IMG/VR virus record: IMGVR_UViG_3300024999_000275
Location: 1-32,156 of that record
Length of the DNA: 32,156 nt
Strand: one strand, 5' to 3'
From: a virus
Shown here: piece after piece, positions 6,408 through 13,043 of the stretch
Layout: each line of letters begins with the position of its first letter
How positions within the stretch are numbered: the first letter of the stretch is position 1
The notes under the pieces: model-generated
What the model saw: only the letters and a program-made list of their open reading frames with translations
Database searches by the model: none
Told to the model about the DNA's origin: nothing
Made by a program: the position numbers and the translations under genes

Positions 6408-6962
6408 ATGATGTACTTAACGCTCAAGGATTGTGCCGAATTAGCGCACATCAATGTTTCGTCGGCCCGCTTCTATAAAGACAAGGAGGAGTTCAGAAAT
6501 TACTTCAAAACATCAGGAGAAGGTAAAAAGATTAAGTACGAGCAGGATTCAACCGTAGAACTACTTTCGTTTATCAGTAAATCATATGCGGAAGGACTTG
6601 ACGCAGATCAAATTGTCGAGCTGATGGATAGTAGATTTGGTATGATAGTTACCGACCTAGCAACGCAAGAACCGGATAACAACACCGAGACAACGCAACA
6701 AGAAGATTTAGTGCATAGTCTTCGTCATGTTTTACTCGAAGAACTAGCTAAGCAGAACCACATTATACTAAAACTTCAAGATGAGCTTGAGAATATGAAG
6801 GCGGAATTTAAGGAAGGGCTTGCAGGACTCTATGAGAAGGTTGAGAATGGACATAGGGACGCAGAATCCAGGGACCTCGAGGTAATGCAGAAGCTCAATG
6901 ATATTAAGTTAATACAACAGCAGCGCAATAAGAGGACCTGGTGGAAATTCTTCAGCAAGTAA
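6408..6962 (+). CDS. MerR-like HTH protein with long coiled coil (plasmid maintenance type)
   Basis: Residues 1-75 are a MerR-like winged helix (LKDCAELAHINVSSARFY ... ADQIVELMDSRFG). Residues about 100-175 are a continuous coiled coil, ending in a basic aromatic tail (KRTWWKFFSK). This architecture matches the DUF3967-type proteins common on plasmids and plasmid prophages of Bacillus and relatives, often beside the replication gene and thought to act in segregation or regulation. It begins nine bases after the rep stop, at an ATG behind AGGGGG (a second ATG at 6411 has better spacing). I read it as a plasmid partition or stability factor; this is family and context inference. Confidence 0.65.
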   Translation: MMYLTLKDCAELAHINVSSARFYKDKEEFRNYFKTSGEGKKIKYEQDSTVELLSFISKSYAEGLDADQIVELMDSRFGMIVTDLATQEPDNNTETTQQEDLVHSLRHVLLEELAKQNHIILKLQDELENMKAEFKEGLAGLYEKVENGHRDAESRDLEVMQKLNDIKLIQQQRNKRTWWKFFSK

Positions 6963-7025
6963 CTGGTCATATTTCTTGAAAACTCCCATAAATATATATC
7001 AAGTTGATATGAGGGAGGTTGCTCA

Positions 7026-7241
7026 ATGGAAAAGAAAAAGAAGCCAGCACTAATCCACTTCTCCACCCCACTCTTGAAGGATTTAGACGCTTATGCGAAG
7101 GGTTGCGGTATAAGCAGGAACGCAGCAGTTAATTTAGCTTGTTCAGAATTATTAGGTGAAACAGAACGGCTGAAGGAAGAGGCAGACCGATTGCGGTCCC
7201 TTGTGCTAAAGTTAGCAATGTCAAAGGGGGAGCAGGTATGA
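7026..7241 (+). CDS. ribbon-helix-helix (CopG-like) DNA-binding protein, 71 aa
   Basis: The first 45 residues fit a ribbon-helix-helix fold (ALIHFSTPLLKDLDAYAKG, then SRNAAVNLACSELLG), followed by a short coiled coil (ETERLKEEADRLRSLVLKL). ATG follows GGGAGG by seven bases. Downstream of the rep and MerR-like genes, a position typical of copy-control or partition autoregulators. It overlaps the following small gene by four bases (ATGA). Confidence 0.7.
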   Translation: MEKKKKPALIHFSTPLLKDLDAYAKGCGISRNAAVNLACSELLGETERLKEEADRLRSLVLKLAMSKGEQV

Positions 7242-7372
7242 CTTGGATTACCTTAGTGATTGTATTCGGTCCGCTCTTATTCATTTTCATGCTGCCTGAA
7301 CATCATGAGGCTGTTCCTATATTCCAACCCAAGAGGCGCAAGAGGGGTTATAGGATTAGACGAACATTATAA
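7238..7372 (+). CDS. small membrane protein, 44 aa
   Basis: ATG overlaps the preceding stop (GTATGA) with AAAGGGGG upstream. Residues 2-18 are hydrophobic (TWITLVIVFGPLLFIFM) and form one membrane helix; the C-terminal half is strongly basic (PKRRKRGYRIRRTL) and would stay in the cytoplasm. Function unknown; co-translated with the CopG-like gene. Confidence 0.55.
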   Translation: MTWITLVIVFGPLLFIFMLPEHHEAVPIFQPKRRKRGYRIRRTL

Positions 7373-7391
7373 CAACATGATATAGGGCATT

Positions 7392-7493
7392 GTTCGGATA
7401 GCCTCCCTCAAGCCCTTGTAGATTGTGCTAAAAGTGGCATATTAGGCAGGGATAAGTTAAGTAGGGGAGAGTGGGGGAGCGAAATATCCGAAC
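7392..7493 (+). other. long nested stem structure in the 3' region of the maintenance block
   Basis: GTTCGGATA (7392-7400) is the exact complement of TATCCGAAC (7485-7493), and inside it CTCCC (7403-7407) pairs with GGGAG (7475-7479). The 65 bases enclosed contain no gene. It lies between the last plus-strand gene and the terminator at 7514, so it could be a structured 3' untranslated region, a small RNA, or a cis-acting plasmid site. Confidence 0.4.
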
Positions 7494-7513
7494 GATAGTA
7501 ACTGAAATAGATA

Positions 7514-7540
7514 ATACCATCCGAGCTGGATGGTATTTGT
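7514..7540 (+). terminator. intrinsic terminator ending the rightward block
   Basis: ATACCATCC (7514-7522) and GGATGGTAT (7528-7536) form a perfect nine-bp stem with a five-base loop, followed by TTGTTTG. It sits between convergent genes and may also stop minus-strand transcription from the gene at 7546-7794. Confidence 0.7.
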
Positions 7541-7545
7541 TTGTG

Positions 7546-7794
7546 CTATTCTTTATAAGGCCATATCCATCCTTCGTCATCGTGTATAACCTCAACTACG
7601 TATTCATCCAGACCTAATGATGGCATTGTGTTCCTATTTTCATATATTATGGCATGACCTAAATCATCAGAGAAGCAATCATCACCCGTTAATTCCCTTA
7701 AATATTCTTCCTTCCCATTGACTAATAGTCCTATTGCATACTTCTTGACTTCACTAGTTGCATTTTTATTAATTTCCGCGTTAATCTCATTCAT
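7546..7794 (-). CDS. hypothetical acidic protein, 82 aa
   Basis: Soluble acidic protein ending in DEGWIWPYKE; no recognised domain. ATG preceded by GGGGTGAAGAGGG. The 13 bases AATATTGTAGGGG before it are repeated before the zinc-ribbon gene that starts at 9463, suggesting duplication of a translation signal. It is the last gene of the leftward accessory operon. Confidence 0.6.
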   Translation of the reverse strand: MNEINAEINKNATSEVKKYAIGLLVNGKEEYLRELTGDDCFSDDLGHAIIYENRNTMPSLGLDEYVVEVIHDDEGWIWPYKE

Positions 7795-7817
7795 CCCTCT
7801 TCACCCCTACAATATTC

Positions 7818-7974
7818 TCAGTCCATCAACCTACCTACAGTAATAGGTTTATTGCATTTAGGACATAAATTCAAATCATCATCCCTATGGATATATTTAA
7901 AGAACTTCTCGTTCCTTGACACAACTCTGCTTTCTCCGCAATTGCTTTTATATAACCATTTGTTATGATCTTTG
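7818..7974 (-). pseudogene. 3' part of a zinc-ribbon gene split by the TnpB element
   Basis: Reading leftwards from the right end of the insertion, an open frame without a start codon encodes KDHNKWLYKSNCGES...FFKYIHRDDDLNLCPKCNKP and stops at 7818. It ends in a zinc-ribbon CPKC. The matching 5' part lies at 9411-9463 on the other side of the element. Joining the two near GAGAATA keeps the frame (…RSERI then KDHNK…), which supports one gene of about 70 codons in the parent phage. Confidence 0.55.
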
Positions 7975-8100
7975 AACCTCCCTCCGCTTTAGAAGCGGGG
8001 GATTCTTGGGAACACCTCAACCAATGTTGAAGTTTAACTAAGCTATCCCTGTAGTCCCTACAGTTCTTTAGCACTATGCTAATAGTCGAAGCCCTTCGGC
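7972..8100 (-). ncRNA. omega RNA (reRNA) of the TnpB element
   Basis: In IS605-type elements the TnpB guide RNA is made from the 3' end of tnpB through the right end. Here the end of tnpB and the next ~100 bases have no separate gene, carry the right-end hairpin CCGCTT/AAGCGG, and finish in GGTTCAA. The guide would be the bases that follow outside the element, starting near 7971 with AGATCATAACAAATGG. The 5' end of the RNA is not visible. A 67-aa frame across it is not real. Confidence 0.55.
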
Positions 8101-9168
8101 AAGTATGTTCTTTGCCGCATTTAAGTCTCTGTCGTGTTCAGTATGGCAACTTGGGCATTCCCATGTTCTAAGATTCAAATTTTTAACTTCCTTGTTGCGA
8201 TAGCCACAACATGAACAAAGTTGGCTTGATGGGAATGTCCTGCCTATCACTGAAACGATTCGCCCATACCATTTGGATTTATATTCTAACATGGTACGAA
8301 ATTCAGACCAACCAACATCTGCAATAGATTTAGCAAGTTTATGATTTTTGATCATGTTGCTAGTTTGCAAATCTTCAATGCAAATGATTTGGTTGTTCCG
8401 AATCACCTCAGTAGATAATTTTTGCAAGAAGTCACGCCGACAATTAGCTATCTTTTCATGATGTTTGGCAAGCTTGACTCTAGCCTTATTGCGGTTTTTG
8501 CTACCCTTTTGTTTTCGGGATAGTGAACGTTGGAGCTTGGTAAGTTTTTTCTCCATCTTGCGGTAATATTTTGGATTGTGCATCTTCTCTCCGGTTGATA
8601 AAATGGCAAAATCCTTAATACCTAAGTCGATGCCGACGAATTGATTGACTTCCGGTAATAATTCAATTTCAGTATCGACTAATATGGATACAAAATATTT
8701 ACCTGAAGGATTACGCCTAACGGTGGCACTAATGATCTGACCATCAACTTCTCTAGATTTAGCAAATTTAACGAATCCTAGCTTTGGTAATTTAACCATA
8801 TTATCGACTATTCGTATATTAGAATTAGTGCATTTACTTGTATATGACTGAACCGGATTGCGTTTTGATTTGAATTTAGGATACCCAGTCTTTTCCTTAA
8901 AGAACTTTTGATACGCAAAATCTAAATCTTTCAAGGTGGATTGCAATGATGTAGAATCTGGTTCTTTTAGCCATTCAAATTCTTTCTTTAATTTAGTCAG
9001 CATTGCGGAACATCCATTGTAGTTGATAGTTGCATCATATATTTCATAGGCGTTTTTGCGTTCATTCAAAAAGTGATTGTATACAAAACGATTACATCCA
9101 ATAGTTTTGGCTATTAATACTTGCTGCTCATTACTTGGATACAACCTAAATTTAAACGCTTTATGCAA
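8074..9168 (-). CDS. tnpB: TnpB, RNA-guided nuclease of IS200/IS605 type
   Basis: Full-length, 364 residues. The N-terminal helix-turn-helix region starts [20 protein letters not shown]. The split RuvC nuclease is intact: [14 protein letters not shown] (first Asp, about residue 181), [11 protein letters not shown] (Glu, about 263) and [11 protein letters not shown] (last Asp, about 345). Before the last motif is a four-Cys zinc finger (CSCCG ... CPSCH). TnpB cuts DNA complementary to the omega RNA guide next to a short TAM and helps the element persist at its site. Its promoter (9199-9227) has a perfect palindrome in the spacer, probably bound by the divergent RHH protein. ATG start follows GGAGGTG. 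Confidence 0.95.
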   Translation of the reverse strand: MHKAFKFRLYPSNEQQVLIAKTIGCNRFVYNHFLNERKNAYEIYDATINYNGCSAMLTKLKKEFEWLKEPDSTSLQSTLKDLDFAYQKFFKEKTGYPKFKSKRNPVQSYTSKCTNSNIRIVDNMVKLPKLGFVKFAKSREVDGQIISATVRRNPSGKYFVSILVDTEIELLPEVNQFVGIDLGIKDFAILSTGEKMHNPKYYRKMEKKLTKLQRSLSRKQKGSKNRNKARVKLAKHHEKIANCRRDFLQKLSTEVIRNNQIICIEDLQTSNMIKNHKLAKSIADVGWSEFRTMLEYKSKWYGRIVSVIGRTFPSSQLCSCCGYRNKEVKNLNLRTWECPSCHTEHDRDLNAAKNILAEGLRLLA

Positions 9169-9198
9169 TTGACTAACACCTCCTTTCTTGATACACTA

Positions 9199-9227
9199 AT
9201 TATAGCACGTAATTACGTGCAAAACAA
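9199..9227 (-). promoter_or_regulatory. tnpB promoter with a 16-bp palindrome in its spacer
   Basis: TTGTTT (9227-9222) and TATAAT (9204-9199) are 17 bases apart. The spacer is almost entirely the perfect palindrome GCACGTAATTACGTGC (9205-9220). A protein bound there would block polymerase. The divergent RHH gene starting 24 bases away is the obvious candidate. Confidence 0.65.
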
Positions 9228-9243
9228 GAAGGAAGTGCTAGTT

Positions 9244-9396
9244 ATGAGAGTTAAATTCACGACTACTTTAGATTCTGAATTACTGGAAAAGATTAAGATT
9301 CGGGCCATTAAGGAAAAAACAGATGTTAGCAAGATACTTGAAACGTTGATTGAGAAGTACCTAACGGAAGGGATCGACGATTCATCTCCCACCTAA
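9244..9396 (+). CDS. ribbon-helix-helix protein of the TnpB element, 50 aa
   Basis: VKFTTTLDSELLEKIKIRAI then DVSKILETLIEKYLTEG is a minimal ribbon-helix-helix fold, dimeric and DNA-binding in this family. ATG at 9244 follows GGAAG by eight bases. It is divergent from tnpB with 75 bases between them, containing the tnpB promoter and a 16-bp palindrome. Probably a repressor of tnpB and of itself. The gene ends within the left-end hairpin region, so it is an integral part of the element. Confidence 0.7.
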   Translation: MRVKFTTTLDSELLEKIKIRAIKEKTDVSKILETLIEKYLTEGIDDSSPT

Positions 9397-9406
9397 GAGG
9401 TGGGAG
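9386..9406. repeat. left-end subterminal hairpin of the TnpB element
   Basis: CTCCCACC and GGTGGGAG arms of eight bases with a five-base loop. This is the structure a Y1 transposase (TnpA) would recognise; the cleavage site should lie a few bases outside, near 9407-9411. Confidence 0.65.
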
Positions 9407-9410
9407 TATT

Positions 9411-9463
9411 CTCTCCGAACGTAGGATAAATTCTATACAAAACCATTTGCAGTATTCAGGCAT
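9411..9463 (-). pseudogene. 5' part of the zinc-ribbon gene split by the TnpB element
   Basis: ATG at 9463, behind TAGGGGGTGAAG, opens a frame MPEYCKWFCIEFILRSER that runs directly into the left end of the element. Two cysteines at positions 5 and 9 would pair with the CxG/CPKC of the 3' part at 7818-7974. The intact parent gene would sit in the small-gene operon between the 108-aa gene and the 82-aa gene. Confidence 0.55.
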
Positions 9464-9476
9464 TCTGCTTCACCCC

Positions 9477-9803
9477 CTACAATATTGATTTTTCAAATTC
9501 TAAGTTATCCTCAATATTTATGACAAGCTTACTACTCGGTATATCTATGACATATTTTATACCTAACCTCGTTAATGTATCCCGCAATTTACCTACTACT
9601 TCCATTCGCTTTTTTAGTTCAAGATCAACCCCCAAGGCCTCCCTTGCCGCCTCCCACACCATCATGAAGTCATCACTAGCAAATATCCTGCGTGTATTTT
9701 TATGTCCCATCGAATCACTCGTTTTCTGGCATTGTCTCAGTAGTCCTTCAAGGGCATTTTCTAACTCTATAATTCTTTCTGTACTGTCATTTGACGAACT
9801 CAT
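9477..9803 (-). CDS. hypothetical protein, 108 aa
   Basis: ATG at 9803 behind GGGAGGGAAGAA, overlapping the upstream gene by 17 bases; a longer in-frame extension to 9881 lies wholly within that gene and was rejected. N-terminal half is helical with a coiled-coil start (RIIELENALEGLLRQCQK), C-terminal half alternates beta and helix. No recognised family. Part of the leftward accessory operon. Confidence 0.6.
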   Translation of the reverse strand: MSSSNDSTERIIELENALEGLLRQCQKTSDSMGHKNTRRIFASDDFMMVWEAAREALGVDLELKKRMEVVGKLRDTLTRLGIKYVIDIPSSKLVINIEDNLEFEKSIL

Positions 9804-10164
9804 TTCTTCCCTCCCTAAATACATCCTCAATCCTCTCAACCATCTCCACAGGCAGCGCAACCCGACACATCTCATAATCACTATACGTTGCAGGAGATAT
9901 ACCTAATAACCGCGACATCTTCATAATAGTGATAAGTAGCGACCTCCTTCTGCTTCTGATTAACTCCATGAATATCTTATTCCTTCTGTTGATTTCAGCA
10001 TTCAACTCTTTCTCTCTTGATGCATCTACCTCAAGTCTTACCCTATTATGTTTCAACTCACAGTTTAGATTGTGGCAATCATACGTCCTGCCATACGTTC
10101 CGTTCGGACCATCCCATAGGCCGAGGATGTATTTAGTTGGAGTTGCGCAGGTTTGGCAGTTCAT
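9787..10164 (-). CDS. zinc-finger plus HTH regulator, 125 aa
   Basis: Start ATG at 10164 behind GGAGG. The N-terminal 35 residues hold CQTC ... CHNLNC, a zinc ribbon. From about residue 75 comes an XRE-like helix-turn-helix (ITIMKMSRLLGISPATYSDY, then ALPVEMVERIEDVF). The combination fits a small phage transcription regulator, perhaps of the accessory or late genes. Overlaps both neighbours. Confidence 0.65.
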   Translation of the reverse strand: MNCQTCATPTKYILGLWDGPNGTYGRTYDCHNLNCELKHNRVRLEVDASREKELNAEINRRNKIFMELIRSRRRSLLITIMKMSRLLGISPATYSDYEMCRVALPVEMVERIEDVFREGRNEFVK

Positions 10165-10466
10165 TTTATATCCCTCCATGCATTTGAGGGTGATTCACGC
10201 ATTATTCGCTTAACTAAATCATCTTGTAAAGCATCCGATCTTTCGGCTAAATGTACAATAGCCCTCAGGAGTGCATTTTCATATGATATGTCGCCGCTTC
10301 TGTAGAATTTGAGACAAGTATTGACGATTGTGTTGTTAAGGTAAAGCTCTCCATTTACAAACTCTTTTAACTCATCATGGTTATTCATGCCGATGTCTTT
10401 GTAGTTGGTGTTATTTATCATCGCCCCTACTCCACTTGTCATGGGTTTTCTACTTCTTCCTGCCAT
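10161..10466 (-). CDS. hypothetical protein, 101 aa
   Basis: ATG behind GGAG. A flexible basic N terminus (MAGRSRKPMTSG) leads into a helical acidic domain (ELKEFVNGELYLNNTIVNT, AIVHLAERSDALQDDLVKR). Overlaps the start of the zinc-finger/HTH gene by four bases, hence co-translated. No function recognised. Confidence 0.6.
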   Translation of the reverse strand: MAGRSRKPMTSGVGAMINNTNYKDIGMNNHDELKEFVNGELYLNNTIVNTCLKFYRSGDISYENALLRAIVHLAERSDALQDDLVKRIMRESPSNAWRDIK

Positions 10467-10468
10467 TG

Positions 10469-10816
10469 TTATTCTCCACCCTTCTCATACTTATTGCCGA
10501 TAACTTCGCATATTCTCCCGTCTACACAGAGCAGTTCTGATAATATTAACTCATCGGTCTGGAAACAACCATCTCCAAATGATATAAGTTGAAGGTTTAC
10601 TCTTCCAGATATTCTTAAGTAATCATCCTCGTAGATTTCCAACCCATTTTTATCGAGAAGGCCAGTAAACTGCATCAACACAAACTCACTCGGTTGCAAT
10701 CCGCTTTCAGTGCAAATGCGCTTATTCTCTAAGTCAATCCAACGAGGATACGACATGTACCATCCTTCGCCTGTTTCACTTTTTACCCATGCTCTGAATT
10801 TTGGGAAGTTGGTCAT
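10469..10816 (-). CDS. YopX-family protein, 115 aa
   Basis: Has the YopX pattern: FPKFRAWVKSETG at the N terminus and the core QFTGLLDKNGLEIYEDDYLR in the middle, followed by small beta strands and ICEVIGNKYEKGG. YopX proteins are common in SP-beta-like and other Gram-positive phages; their function is not known. Start overlaps the preceding stop as ATGA. A second YopX gene lies at 12068-12460. Confidence 0.85.
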   Translation of the reverse strand: MTNFPKFRAWVKSETGEGWYMSYPRWIDLENKRICTESGLQPSEFVLMQFTGLLDKNGLEIYEDDYLRISGRVNLQLISFGDGCFQTDELILSELLCVDGRICEVIGNKYEKGGE

Positions 10817-11064
10817 GATTGGTTGCCTTCTTTCTCGATCTCTTTCCCCTTTTTAATCCCCCATCGTAGACCTTCTTCCAAATCTTCAAAACCTGCTTCC
10901 GCAAAATACACATCGCCAAAAGTCCATTTATCATGAACACTAACTGTGTATGTTATATTTGGCTCTCCTTCCTCAAATGTTCCATTCTGCTTTTGATCAA
11001 TAATAGTGTAATCAACCGCGATACCCTTATTAGCTAATTTCACAATGCTTTTTAATAAGTCCAT
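10813..11064 (-). CDS. hypothetical protein, 83 aa
   Basis: Small alpha/beta protein (VDYTIIDQKQNGTFEEG ... YTVSVHDKWTFGDVYFAEAGFEDLEEGL). ATG at 11064 lies 12 bases from AAAGGA; a TTG at 11076 in the same frame touches the ribosome site, so the exact start is open. Coupled to the YopX gene downstream. Confidence 0.6.
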   Translation of the reverse strand: MDLLKSIVKLANKGIAVDYTIIDQKQNGTFEEGEPNITYTVSVHDKWTFGDVYFAEAGFEDLEEGLRWGIKKGKEIEKEGNQS

Positions 11065-11083
11065 CCTTATTCTCAATCCTTTC

Positions 11084-11215
11084 TTATTCCTTAATCACAT
11101 GACTAGTAGAAACTATATTCCGCTCATCGCATATCGGGCACCAAGTATCTGTTAAATCTCCTACCCATTGCCATCCGCAATCTTTACATTCCCAATTAAC
11201 GTATTCCATCCTCAT
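11084..11215 (-). CDS. small rubredoxin-like zinc-ribbon protein, 43 aa
   Basis: WECKDCGW ... WCPICDE gives two CxxC knuckles 13 residues apart, close to a rubredoxin or zinc-ribbon core. I start at ATG 11215, directly after a GGAAGGGTGG site placed just past the upstream stop; extending the frame to 11317 would run inside the upstream gene. Function unknown. Confidence 0.6.
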   Translation of the reverse strand: MRMEYVNWECKDCGWQWVGDLTDTWCPICDERNIVSTSHVIKE

Positions 11216-11228
11216 TCTCCACCCTTCC

Positions 11229-11633
11229 TCATCTACACAATACCAACTTTGGTTTATTCGCCTTCTCGGGAACAACCCCATTTTCGTCCGACCAGTACAT
11301 AACATCTGCCCAAACATAAATACCGTGTAGCCCTTTTGCGTTTGTGTTCCATTCGATCTTGAGAATCTTGTTTATTGTTACCGTTTTCTCGATGCCGTGC
11401 AGCGTCCACTCACTGATGGGTTTCCTTATCTCCGGAATGTCTGTTCCAAAATCTACATTGAATCTCACATTGTCAAGGAATAACTGCTTGCCACGCGGAT
11501 CTCTTTCAAATATTAGACAGGCTTTAGAGCTATTTTCCTCATAGCACTTTCCGCCATGCCTAACACTTCTTTTACAGTAAGGGCAATCTTTCGTTTTCCC
11601 CACCCCTTTCTCCCTCAAAATGTTTAATCCCAC
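11229..11633 (-). CDS. hypothetical protein with zinc knuckle, 134 aa
   Basis: Near the N terminus CPYCKRSV ... KCYEENSSKACLIF suggests a four-Cys zinc site; the C-terminal half (TLHGIEKTVTINKILKIEW, GIYVWADVMYWSDENG) is beta rich. GTG start at 11633 behind GAAGGGGTA, or possibly a later GTG about 30 bases downstream. No family recognised. Confidence 0.6.
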   Translation of the reverse strand: MGLNILREKGVGKTKDCPYCKRSVRHGGKCYEENSSKACLIFERDPRGKQLFLDNVRFNVDFGTDIPEIRKPISEWTLHGIEKTVTINKILKIEWNTNAKGLHGIYVWADVMYWSDENGVVPEKANKPKLVLCR

Positions 11634-11645
11634 TACCCCTTCAGA

Positions 11646-11897
11646 TTAACCATTATCCTTATTCACCCATCCATTGCCAATAATCACATGCACTGGACAA
11701 AAGTGAATATCTTGCCATTCTGCACCTTGATTAATAGAGTGCTTTTCGCAAAGTGGTTGGTCGCATGTTTTGCGTGGCCCTACTGGATAATCACATAATG
11801 ATACTGAGACATCGCCGCATACGGAGCATGGCTCTACTCCCTCACCACACACGAACATGGTTGATCCGTCTGGATATGTTTTTATTGCACATCCCAA
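11646..11897 (-). CDS. zinc-binding small protein, 83 aa
   Basis: Eight cysteines and several histidines (CSVCGD, LCDYPVG, CDQPLCEKH, HFCPVHV) give a cross-brace-like zinc finger of the kind found in treble-clef or AN1-like domains. TTG start at 11897 about 12 bases from AAGGGTGG. Role unknown. Confidence 0.6.
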   Translation of the reverse strand: MGCAIKTYPDGSTMFVCGEGVEPCSVCGDVSVSLCDYPVGPRKTCDQPLCEKHSINQGAEWQDIHFCPVHVIIGNGWVNKDNG

Positions 11898-11900
11898 GGT

Positions 11901-12068
11901 TTATTTACCACCCTTCTTCCTAATCTCTCGAATAGCCCAAATCCTAAACCAAGCACTAGCCGATAATCCTTTAGTCTTGGCAAGTGCTTTTACTTCTTCT
12001 ACTTCTTCTTTTGTCTCAAAATATACTTTGACGTGTGGCTTGTTTGACTTCTCTTTGTTGTCGGACAT
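11901..12068 (-). CDS. small ribbon-helix-helix-like protein, 55 aa
   Basis: Start ATG overlaps the YopX stop (TAATG). The product has one predicted strand (PHVKVYFETKEEVEEVKALA) then KGLSASAWFRIWAIREIR, the pattern of CopG/MobC-like ribbon-helix-helix proteins with a basic end. Probably a DNA-binding autoregulator. Confidence 0.6.
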   Translation of the reverse strand: MSDNKEKSNKPHVKVYFETKEEVEEVKALAKTKGLSASAWFRIWAIREIRKKGGK

Positions 12069-12460
12069 TAGGTAGCCTCCGTTATGGAGGAATTATCATG
12101 CTTATTGCCAATAACATTAAGATATTCTGAATCATAGCAAGATAAAGAACTTTCGGTTATGGAGTTTGTAAAATGCCATCCAAACTCTTCGAATATAACT
12201 TCACCAGTGCATAAAGCTTCCTCTCCCGCAGGTAGGTCAATAAAGTCCACGATATCGTCTTCATAGATTTCTTTACCATTTGCATCGCGTAGTCCTGTGA
12301 ATTGACCGACCGTTTCAGGGATAACAGCGTAGACAAACATTCTTATATCATCACAAGAAAATATCTCTGCACGATTGAAAAATGGATTAAAGTTGTAGTA
12401 TCCATAAACCCACTCTTTGGTATCAATCCTTTTACCGCGAAACTTAATTTCCCTTAACAT
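12068..12460 (-). CDS. YopX-family protein, 130 aa
   Basis: MLREIKFRGKRIDTKEWVYG is the canonical YopX N terminus, and TVGQFTGLRDANGKEIYEDD the canonical core. ATG at 12460 overlaps the stop of the HNH gene (TAATG). The first bases of the gene (GGGAAATTAAGT) are repeated at the start of that HNH gene, suggesting the endonuclease inserted exactly at the yopX start and copied it. Function of YopX is unknown. Confidence 0.88.
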   Translation of the reverse strand: MLREIKFRGKRIDTKEWVYGYYNFNPFFNRAEIFSCDDIRMFVYAVIPETVGQFTGLRDANGKEIYEDDIVDFIDLPAGEEALCTGEVIFEEFGWHFTNSITESSLSCYDSEYLNVIGNKHDNSSITEAT

Positions 12461-12903
12461 TAAGCACACCTCCTTTTATTAATAGGGCTTAATCTTGCAT
12501 GAAGCTTTGAGTGTTCGCTACTAGACATGGCTATTAAGTTATTTGGATCATTGTCGTATTTATCAAGGTTCTTGTGATGGACATCTTCTCCCTTGTTTAG
12601 TAACCTGCCAATAGTTTTTTCTGCCACTAACCTATGCTTTGCGACATAACCAGCCTTTGTAGCATTAGGGTGATCCGGTGTATAGACATACAAATATCCA
12701 GATATTACCACGTACTCATTATATGCTCCCCTGCGTTCTCTTCTCTTTGCATAACACGCATGACTACAGAAGTTAGCATTAATACCATCTTTGCGTACTT
12801 TCTCTACATGACAACCACACTCGGGGCATTCAAATAATGAATACGCGTAACTCCTTGAAATACCTTCCTTTCTATAAGTTCCTAATGACTTAATTTCCCT
12901 CAA
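12460..12903 (-). CDS. HNH homing endonuclease, 147 aa, TTG start
   Basis: A zinc finger (CPECGCHVEK ... FCSHAC) precedes the HNH_3-type core YVAKHRLVAEKTIGRLLNKG then EDVHHKNLDKYDNDPNNLIA and SSSEHSKLHAR. This is a free-standing phage homing endonuclease that nicks or cuts alleles without it. TTG start seven bases from GGAGG. It is the first gene behind the promoter at 12938-12966 and is fused in reading order with the YopX gene. Confidence 0.88.
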   Translation of the reverse strand: MREIKSLGTYRKEGISRSYAYSLFECPECGCHVEKVRKDGINANFCSHACYAKRRERRGAYNEYVVISGYLYVYTPDHPNATKAGYVAKHRLVAEKTIGRLLNKGEDVHHKNLDKYDNDPNNLIAMSSSEHSKLHARLSPINKRRCA

Positions 12904-12930
12904 AATAATTCCTCCAATCTAATATACACC

Positions 12931-12966
12931 TAGTACCATTATATACCTTTATTAGTACCATGTCTA
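12931..12966 (-). promoter_or_regulatory. promoter of the accessory operon with a repeated operator-like word
   Basis: TAGACA (12966-12961) and TATAAT (12943-12938) are 17 bases apart. The nine-base word ATGGTACTA (minus strand) occurs twice, at 12953-12961 and 12931-12939, touching the -35 and the -10. A regulator binding both repeats (22 bases apart, two helical turns) would control the whole accessory operon. Confidence 0.6.
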
Positions 12967-13005
12967 GGACAAAAAAGAGAAGCAAGGTCAATATTTCTAC
13001 CTAAA

Positions 13006-13043
13006 TATAAAAGAACTCCCACACATTTATTGTGTAGAAGTCC
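13006..13043 (-). terminator. intrinsic terminator of the second replication transcript
   Basis: On the minus strand a 13-bp stem with some G-U pairs (13043-13031 with 13025-13013), loop ATAAA, then TTTTAT. It would stop transcription from the winged-helix gene at 13554, and leaves about 190 bases of untranslated 3' region that hold the iterons. Confidence 0.6.

Larger units (their letters stand above)
7972..9410. mobile_element. IS200/IS605-type element: tnpB plus a ribbon-helix-helix gene, no tnpA
   Basis: The element has subterminal hairpins rather than inverted repeats: CTCCCACC/GGTGGGAG (9386-9406) at the end before tnpB, and CCGCTT/AAGCGG with flanking CCC/GGG (about 7979-8001) at the other, ending GGTTCAA. 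Both are typical of the IS605 group. It carries tnpB on the minus strand and a small RHH gene on the plus strand but no Y1 transposase, so it would need TnpA from elsewhere. Exact ends are uncertain by a few bases because no target duplication is made. It splits a phage zinc-ribbon gene. Confidence 0.75.

Noticed and set aside
7871-8074. 67-aa minus-strand frame after tnpB
   Set aside because: It spans the TnpB right end and the likely omega RNA, has no ribosome site of its own, and continues out of phase into the interrupted zinc-ribbon gene.
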